DNA of 64,000 nucleotides from Meandrina meandrites (Eukaryota > Cnidaria > Anthozoa > Scleractinia > Meandrinidae), in assembly GCA_963693305.1 (NCBI GenBank), contig OY855905.1, positions 26,155,937 to 26,219,936 of the forward strand. The letters run 5' to 3'. This document shows positions 49,801-58,800 of the stretch, in pieces. The notes beneath the pieces are model-generated. The model ran no database searches, was not told the DNA's origin, and was given only the letters and a program-made list of their open reading frames with translations. Position numbers and translations under genes: made by a program. The stretch's first letter is position 1. Each line of letters begins with the position of its first letter.

Positions 49801-52800
49801 AGAGGTCCTAGAAAGAAATGGAGGGTGAAAATTATGAAATTAAATCATTATCATTGAAATGCCATAAAATCCAGCTTATAAGCCCTGGGCTTATACCTTC
49901 CTACGGAGTTTTGGGTGGGCTTATAAACAGAAAGGTTTAAATCCATATTTTTTTTTTTGAGAACCGGTTTTGAATTGAGCATTGTAAGTCACAATAAATC
50001 AAATTTTATCTCAATATTTAGAATGATATTGGGATGGGGGGCTCACAGGTCGGTATTTTATATGTCTGATCAGCCAAACGTGTGTACTCTTGTGGGCTGT
50101 GAAGTGTGATTTTCAAACTTATCCTGGCGGTTGGCATTTTCAAGGGGACTAGTCACACAGTACAAACAAAAGCACTAATCCTGTAGATTAGCGAGTGATT
50201 AGCTGCTTGGATGATGGTGTTGCTGTTGTTGTTGTTTGTTTGTTTTTTTTTCTTTGGGGGGGGGGGGAGGGGGGAGGTAAGGGGAGGTCTCAGGGACTAG
50301 TGGCAAAAACAGTACACATGAGCCAGGACTGTTTCTTAGCAATAAACTTTTGCTTTCCAACAATTCATAGGATACATCTTATCTTAGGAGGGCTTCAAAT
50401 ATCTTTCCCTGAAAATATTTTTCTAGAGAGTTCATGACCGAAAGTATAAAAATTATTTGTAGTAGTGGTTAAAGCATTAGCAGGAAATAAAAAAAAGATC
50501 TAAGGAAATTATGTGTGCATTTGTCATTTTACTTGCACAAGATTGTGCCTATGATAAGATATTTTGATTATTAGCTAGTTTTATTGAGGTCTTGGCTGAG
50601 GGTCAAGACATTCCCTGACATTCTAGGAATTGATAATGAAAAGTTGTGGGCTCTTTACCGGTTTTGCAGTGTTGACAACTTTGTAAAGACAGTTGTAGCA
50701 GACCCATATCGACAATTCTGTAACCTGATAGTTCGACTGGAGCTTTACATCCGTGATCATTTCCAGTACTGCAAGGCTGTAAGTGAATATAAAGATAAAC
50801 ATTTTCACGAAGTGAAAAAAAAAAACGCCGGTAATAAATTTGTAAAAAATGTCATGTTGTTATTTCTCTTTACCGTGGATTGATGTGCTTGTTTCTCTCT
50901 TTGTCGAAGAACTGGTGGGTCAAGCACGGTAAGTGACGGGTCGTTTTCATCGCTCTCTTCTGAAAACAAGCGGCGTTTGCACCTTTCTGCTCGAGCGATT
51001 TCAGTCCTTGCTCTTCTTTTAGCGGCTTTCGCTGTCCGCGACCGATAAAACGGCTGTTTTCCAGGCGTCGATAATTCGTTTTCATCATTTTCCCCACAGT
51101 GAGCGGTAGCTCCAAACACCAAGGAAAGCAGGACGCCAGCGAGGGCTCCACCGAAAAAGCTTGTAAACTTAGGCTTGTTACTTTCGCAACATTTTGTCAC
51201 GCAAATATCTCGACTCGTATCACGATCATCGTACGGAAAGCTGAAAACCATTCTTGGACATATTCGCACAGAACTATTCACTGGCCACAGTTTTACCCAT
51301 TTTGAGGATACTTGAAACTCTAAACCACATTTTACGAGCTGGCGAGACTTAGAGAAAAATATTTTTGCTGCCGACATGGCCGCCATGTTTGTTTTTATTT
51401 TTAAAAAGCCGCGCCGCGTTGTGTAATACCGCTGACCGCCCAGAGAAACTGTGTTCAGCCACCTTAAGGTGTACTGTGTTTGTTTAGACGATGTATACTG
51501 TAATATGCCCACGTTTTGTAGCTTACACCTTCAACTTCACAAGATCTCTTTCGTAACTTCTGTCACAAAAGGCTGGCCTCTTGCTACTTACAGGTTGTAC
51601 ATTTATGGGAGGTACATATTGGCATTGGGTAATGGAATTAGTAGAAACTAGCCATAATCTACTCCAAATCTGTGAATATGAGTAAATATTTGCACAATAG
51701 GTGAGCAATATCCAACCCCCTGCTGCGTCTCATTAACTATTTGATTGTTAAAAATTCAAGCTGGTAGTCTAATTATTGCCGGAATAGACCCCAGTGCTAA
51801 TGGTCCTGCGTTCAATCTGAAGTTAGGATTCAGCGTGCTGAATTCCACTGTTTTATTTCATTTTTGCTTGCAAGAAGTTCAAGTACAAATGTAGATTTAT
51901 GTGAACATGTACATAAAGTAACTGTTTAAGGAAAACTCCCCATACCTTCAGGATTTGCCCATTGGTCTGCGAAAAAGTCTTTCTCTCTTAAATTTGATTG
52001 TTCTTTATACAATCACATTGACCAAAGAAAATGTTCAGCATGATTAGCTTTCAAAGCAAGGTAAGAATTTAGCATGGAACTGTGACTTCAATGCATGTTA
52101 TTTGCGCGAAATTTTTAATTATTGCTTTGTTTGTTTAACCTTTGAACAACAGAGAGGCCCCCTGCTGCCAAATTTAATGCTTCAGTCAAAATGAAAAATT
52201 AGACATATTGCAAAGTTATGCGAGACAATCCATTCATAAGAGAGCAACTGCACAAAATAATCTGTATGACTGAATGCTCTGAATACCATTGCATGGCTGC
52301 ATTACCTTAGCAGGCGTCCTATTGGAAGGGCCAACAGTATTGAAAGCAGAATGCTGCGAAGGTGTCAACGACAAAAGAGAAGCAGACTTGCTACCCAACG
52401 GACCTGGCGGTATTGGCCTCCCTGGCTTCATGTTGTTGCTTCTTTCTTGTGATCCACTGATGTGCACCTCCACTGCCTCCCATACATCAATGCTGGTGAG
52501 CTGAGGAACAAGTCTTTGGAAGTAATGGCCAACAGCATCCAGCCACTGCAGTGCAAACCCCTTAAAGGGCTGACGCCAACTTTGATGACTGGAATACAGA
52601 GTTATTCACAGAATTTTTTAATGATCTAACTATCACTTAGAGCAATTACGTAGCATAGTGTGAGACGCAGTGTCCTTAAAGCTAGTTACAGTGCGGCTAC
52701 TATTACCGGGGTCACCCAGACAAAGTTAACCAATCACAGAGCAGAACGGAAACAATAGATTTCAACATTTTTAACTTCAGCCAATAAAATGCCGAGTACA

Positions 52801-52820
52801 GAACAATGAAATTTCAACTT

Positions 52821-52863
<43 letters not shown>

Positions 52864-55800
52864 TGGCAAATTTTAAAATTGCTTACATTGATAAGGATAC
52901 AAATTATAATTACAGACATTACTCACATTACTAACAATCCGAATATTTACACTTCTCACAATAAGATTACTAATAATAAAGTACAATGAAAAATTTAAAT
53001 AGAAATTACTCGTTAAAAGGAAAACAACTACAATTACAATTAACACACACACACAAAAAGCATAACAAATTTACTAATAAATGTGCTAAATAAGAAAATT
53101 TGACCACTTTTTATTAAAGGCAGTGCGATTATTGGTCATGATTGCGATGTATTTTTCCGTTTCAATTTTATCTCGAACGAGAGTGATATAACCGGCGAAC
53201 TGAAATCTTTGGTCTGTTAGGGCATTAGTATACAAAAAGTATTTTCCAATTATAATCAAGTGGTTAAGGGTTGAACAGGACGACCAGTTTTCTGTTACGC
53301 CGTATATTATTTCTGTTTTAGAAAGAGAAGTCTTCTTTGTTTTTGATAGCGAATTATACCAAGTAGTGAACTCGGGCCAGAAAGATGTGGCTACTGAACA
53401 TGTGAAGAATAAATGAGCAATCGTTTGTTCGACATTGGTACAGTAGGGACAATAAGGGTTTGGTTTTTTCTTCATTTTATACAGAATGTTATTTGTATAT
53501 AGTATGTTGTGAATTACCTTGTACTGGAAAACAGATAGTTTTACTTCTTTCGTTACGCAAAATGGAAGCGAATAAACACCTTGTCGCGTTTGCGCATCAA
53601 AACCGCATTCTATTAATCTTTTATCTGCGGTAGGAGGACATTGCTGTCGGTTGACCAGAGTGTTATAAACTGTTTTACACGTGAGCTTGTCGATTGCGGG
53701 ATGCGGGTCTGTCGGGACACGATGATGCTCGTCTCTTTTCAGACTCTTCTTCCAATGAATTGGTATAGCCGACAACAAACTTAAGTATTGTAAAAAATTG
53801 CATTTGATTTTGAATTTTTCCAAGAAAGTATTAAATGACATGAAGCCAGTTCCTTCATCGTTAACAATATCAGCAAGGTTTTGTAGGCCGACTTGATACC
53901 AATTACGATAATAAACTGATGATTTGCCTATTCTTATGAATCGGTTGTTCCAAATTGTTTGGTTTAAGAAATCTTCTTTCTTTTCAGGAGTAGTTCTGTT
54001 TAAGTCTTGCCAGTGCAATATTATATCACGGTAGAATTTGGGTAGGTGCTCATTAATACACAAAGATTTAATGTCATAGTTGCATTCGAAGAGAAGCTTG
54101 CCTCCAACGTTTGAAAGTAATGATAATGGGATAGATTTCCATGGTTCAGTTTCCTTGGAGCACAAACGTTTTACCCATGATATTTTCAGCGCTTTATCGA
54201 ATAGTGAAAAGTCAATCATGCCAAGTCCTCCGTCATTCTTGCTTCTTGTGATAGTTGTTTTTTTAAGTTTTGGATTTTTGTTTTTCCATATATATCTGAA
54301 TATTATGTTATTGACTTCATCGGTAAATCCGTTTGGAGTGTCTAGCACACTGCAAATGAAAGTTAGTTTAGAAATCGCAAGGGTTTTAACGATGTTAATT
54401 CTTCCATATATCGATAAGTCCCTGGAAGACCAAATGTTTAATAGTTTTTTAAGGGGATTAAGCTTATCAAAGAAATTCTTTTCAGTTGCAAGCTCTTCGT
54501 TATATGAAAAATATACCCCTAGGGCGTAAATAGGTTCATCACTTAGTTTTAAGTCTAGCACACGGTCTTTTCTATGGCGCCAACGTCCCAACCATAATAT
54601 TTCTGATTTGGATTGGTTTATTTTTAGACCTGAGCAACTTTCAAATTGGCTTAATAGATAAAAAAGATTATGAATTGACTGGACATCCCTTACGAAGACT
54701 GTTGTATCGTCTGCATATTGGGAGACCTTGACCGTTTGTTCTTTGTCAATCTGGATTCCTCTTATCTCGTTTGAACGTGTAATAGCATTATTTAAAATTT
54801 CCACGCCAATTACAAATAGGATACCCGAAAGAGGGCAACCTTGTCTGACTCCTCTACTTAAGTTGAAGTGCTTAGTTGCGAAACCGTTATTCAAGACGCA
54901 ACTTGTGATGTCCTTATACAAGACTGAAACCCACTGTCGTAATTGTGGACCAAAGTTAAATACCTCTAGGCATTTTTGCAAGTATTTCCATTCGATGGAA
55001 TCGAAGGCTTTCTCGAAGTCAAGAAAAACGGCAAGGCCTGGAATATTTTTAGCTTTAGTAAAAGACATCATATCTGATATGATTCTGATATTTTCACCTA
55101 TATATCTTCCCTTCACGTATCCAGTTTGGCTTGAACTGATGATAGTTGGCAAAACCTTTTCTAAGCGTAGAGCTATAGCTTTTGTGGCAATTTTGTAGTC
55201 ATTATTAAGTAGCGATATTGGTCTCCAGTTTTTCAGATAATTTTTATCTTTGTCTTTTTTCGGTATCAATGATATCACTCCAAGTTTTTGAGTAATTGAT
55301 AAAGACCCATTTTTAAATGCGTAATTGAAACTATCAACCATGAATTGTCCGATAACATTCCAGAATGATCTGTAGAATTCAATTGTAAAACCGTCTGAAC
55401 CAGGAGTTTTATTATTTTTAAACTGACCAAGAGAATTTGCACACTCTTGAAGTGTTAACAGTCCTTCGCAATTGTCTGCTTCTTCGATGTTAAGGGTATT
55501 CAAACCATCTGAATGAAAAAAGTGATTAAAGATTTCTGATTCTGGAGATACATCTCTTGACCTGTAAATTTCTTTAAAAAAAGTTTCTTCTTCTTCTAAT
55601 ATTTGTCCGGGATTGTGAAGGAGAGATCCATCTTCTTTTTTCAACGATATTATATGTTTTCGTTTATGATTTCTTTTCTCTAGGTTGTAAAAATATTTAC
55701 TGTTCTTTTCACCGAATTCATACCATTGAGCTTTACTGCGGACCATTGTGCCTCGAGTTTTATTGGCAACTACTTTCGCTAGCTTTTTCTTAACCCGATC

Positions 55801-58800
55801 CATTTCAATTTTAGTAGCTTCGCTGAAGTTAGATCTTATCTTTTCCTGTAAGCGAGTAAATTCTATCAATAAGTCATTTTCTTCATCCCGTTTTTGTTTG
55901 GCTTTTCTTTTAGCGAAGATTATTGTTGACGCTCTAATTTCCATTTTAATCATTTCCCAAAATAATCCTTTGTCTGGGACTTCTTGATATTTTGAAACAA
56001 TTTCTGGTATTTGTTTTGTTATCATTGCGATATAATTTTCATCTGTTAACAAAGAGTTATTGAATTTCCAAAATCCAGGACCGCGTGTTGTTTCTGTATT
56101 ATTAGACGACAAAGAAATTGTTAAGGCAGAGTGGTCTGAAAAAATGTTTGGTAATATTTTGACATCTATAATTGAAGATTGCATATCTTTTGATATGAAA
56201 AAATAATCTAATCTGCATTGAATTTTCATCGATGGATTATTCCACGTAAAGCCTTGCACGTTAGGATGTTTATGATTCCACGCGTCAACAAGATCTTGAG
56301 TGCTCATTAAAGTCTTTATCTCTTGGATCACACCTTTTTTATGAACAACCGATCGTCCTCCACATTTATCTTTTTCGCTTATCGCACAATTAAAGTCTCC
56401 ACCAATCACCACTTGTTCATTTGCATATGTATTGAGCAAGGAGTTTGACAAGCCTCTGAGGAATTGTACTTGTTGGGTTTGGTCATTTGGGGAATAAATA
56501 TTCAAAAACACAAATTTTTCACTGTCTAATAATGCTTCGCATAAAATGTATCTGCCGTTTTTATCATTTACGATTTTCTCAATGGTCACATCGAGTCTAG
56601 GCTTAAAGAGAATCATTACGCCTCTACTATGATTTGAACCGTGGCTTTCAATTATTTTCCCTCCCCATTCCGCTTTCCATGTTTTGATTGTTTGAGGGGA
56701 TGAGTATGTTTCTTGTAAAAATATGACATCTGATTTCTGTTGATGCAGCCATCGAAACACTTGACGCCGCTTGATAGTCCTGTTCAGCCCTCTAACATTT
56801 AAAGATAAGATCTTAAGATCCATGTATAATTATCCAGAAATTATGAGATGAAACATTTTTTCGTAATTCAGTTTGCCGATTCGAGTTAGAAAAATCATAA
56901 CAATAAGTATGCACGGCACATAAATACTGCAATATAAACAAACGCTGAAGAACATTAAGTGGAAAGACAACTAAATAAATATATTTTTGCACAAGAAAAA
57001 AATCGAAACACAAAAACCCAGTGTACATGCAGCAGGTTACCTTGTCCGAGACGAGTGTAAGCACCCCTTAGAGTTCCACAAAGGCAGCAAAATCTCAATC
57101 TCTTGCTAATCCACTCTCCATTATTCGACCGTATAGCGGGAAGTCTTTGGTCTCGGGTCCGCGGTAAACAGCATTCTCAATAATTAACTTTTCGACATTG
57201 AAGAAAGCCATTTTCTTTTCTCCCTTTGCTCTCTTAAGCACCGGCTGAAGCGTTTTTCTAATTTCATCCACTTCCCTCGGGAAGTCATCTGATACGCCAT
57301 ATTTTTTACCTTTAGGTAAGTTCTTTATACGTGATTTAATAAACTCCTTGTCTTGAAAGAAGGACACTTTGGCTATTATTGGCCTCGGTTGTTTCTTGTT
57401 TTCTTTGGGTCGCGTTGGAATCCTATGAACTCTTTCGAACTCGATTTCTCCTAGTTCGTCAGTTGGTATCTTCATTTCTTTATGCAAAAATTGTCTTAGA
57501 ACTCCTTCTGTCTCTTTTGGCGATTCATAATCGTCATCTTTTATTCCGAAGAATTTGATGTTATTTCGTCGGTTGTGGCATTCTTGTTTGATTATTCGCC
57601 TTTCGAGTTCATCCACTTTGGACAGTTTGTCGCTTGCAGCGGCCAGCTTAGTAGCGGTCAACTTGTTCGTTCGCCACGAAAACAGATCGATACAAATTTT
57701 GGCTGTAAGGCACGGAGTTTTCAATTAATTTCGATTGTATCCCTTATGAACTTGAGAAGTTGTGACAGCAACATTTTGAAGGTAAATATTAGCGATGTTA
57801 TGAAAGAGAAGTTCGAAACAGAGAAAGCAACGACCGTACCATTTGTCTCAACTGTTGCGTGGCGGAGCTCGCTAGTGACAATTTCAAGTTTTCTCTACGG
57901 CGTCAACTGGAGTTTTCACCGTCGTAGTACCATTTGGAAAATAAATACACATGATGCTAGTGAAGGAAGACTTTCTGAACTGCCTAACGTACCAGTGAAA
58001 GCGACGATCATAGTTTAGGCAAAGTGAGTGGCGTATTTGCAAACAACTGCGAAAACTTGTACGCCAGCTTGATAAATTTAGTTTTCTGCGCTGTCGGATA
58101 ATTGAGTTCCACCGAAAGCGTATCGGCCGTTTACATCCAAAGTTTCGGCAATTCAGGGAGTTTGAATAAACACGCAAAACAAAAACACTCAAGCGTCTGA
58201 GTAGAATATTTGCGGGCGTGGGTTTATTTCGTTTCGAAACGTTTTATTCTTCAACATGCATTTCAACAACATGAACAGCCAACAACAACAACTTTGTTTG
58301 CGATCGAAATATGAAGTTACAATACAATATTTCGGAAAGAAAAGTTTATAGAGCAATTTCACTTGTATGCGTATATGCTAGTCAGTGTTGAAAACAAAAA
58401 CGATTTTCCTGTTCGGAATTCGTCCTGTGTCCTGCATTGTCACAGTTGCAAGAAAATAGTGAAACGGCCGGCGGTTAAGTGTTTTTTTTCGAGAATCAAA
58501 TTCCGCCACACAATTTGCCAAACAAAAAGCCGTCGCGTTCACTGCTTTCACAGAGATTGACATTGATTCTTGCAAATTTAACTTGCATGACAAATGACAT
58601 TCATTTATACAGCATGTGAAACTACTCAAATTTTTAATTCTAAGCGTCAACGCTAGCTAGATAGCTAATGCTATATTCAGCATAAACTGCATAAGCTTCA
58701 CGGACTTCACGAGTGAACAACTTGAAATTCAGTATTGTTACTTACTCAGACACAAAGAGTTGGAATCCTAGCTTTCACTGGTAGGTTATGCCGTGAAGAA

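Larger units (their letters stand above)
52822..57731 (-). mobile_element. L1-type non-LTR retrotransposon, 5'-truncated
   Basis: It ends in 40 consecutive T on the plus strand (poly(A) tail, 52822-52861). Joining the sequence left of the tail (CAACTTG) to that right of about 57731 (TATCCCTT) recreates the arm of the host hAT-like element as preserved in its other arm (CAACTTGTATCCCTT), which fixes the insertion point. A short imperfect duplication (ATTTCAACTTG / ATTTCGATTG) is plausible. ORF2 is intact, ORF1 lacks its start, so this is a recent 5'-truncated insertion. Confidence 0.85.

Noticed and set aside
50584..50883. Plus-strand exon ending in GCT/GTAAGT (LWALYRFCSVDNFVKT...)
   Set aside because: It looked attractive, but the minus strand of the same DNA gives transposase exon 2 with matching phases on both sides and the conserved GYRIVDM motif, so the plus-strand frame is a shadow.
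54080..55198. Plus-strand open frames of about 150 codons
   Set aside because: Antisense to the L1 ORF2 reverse transcriptase; composition follows from the opposite strand.
57575..58018. Plus-strand 147-codon ORF
   Set aside because: It crosses the L1/hAT-like junction at about 57731, so it is a chance fusion.
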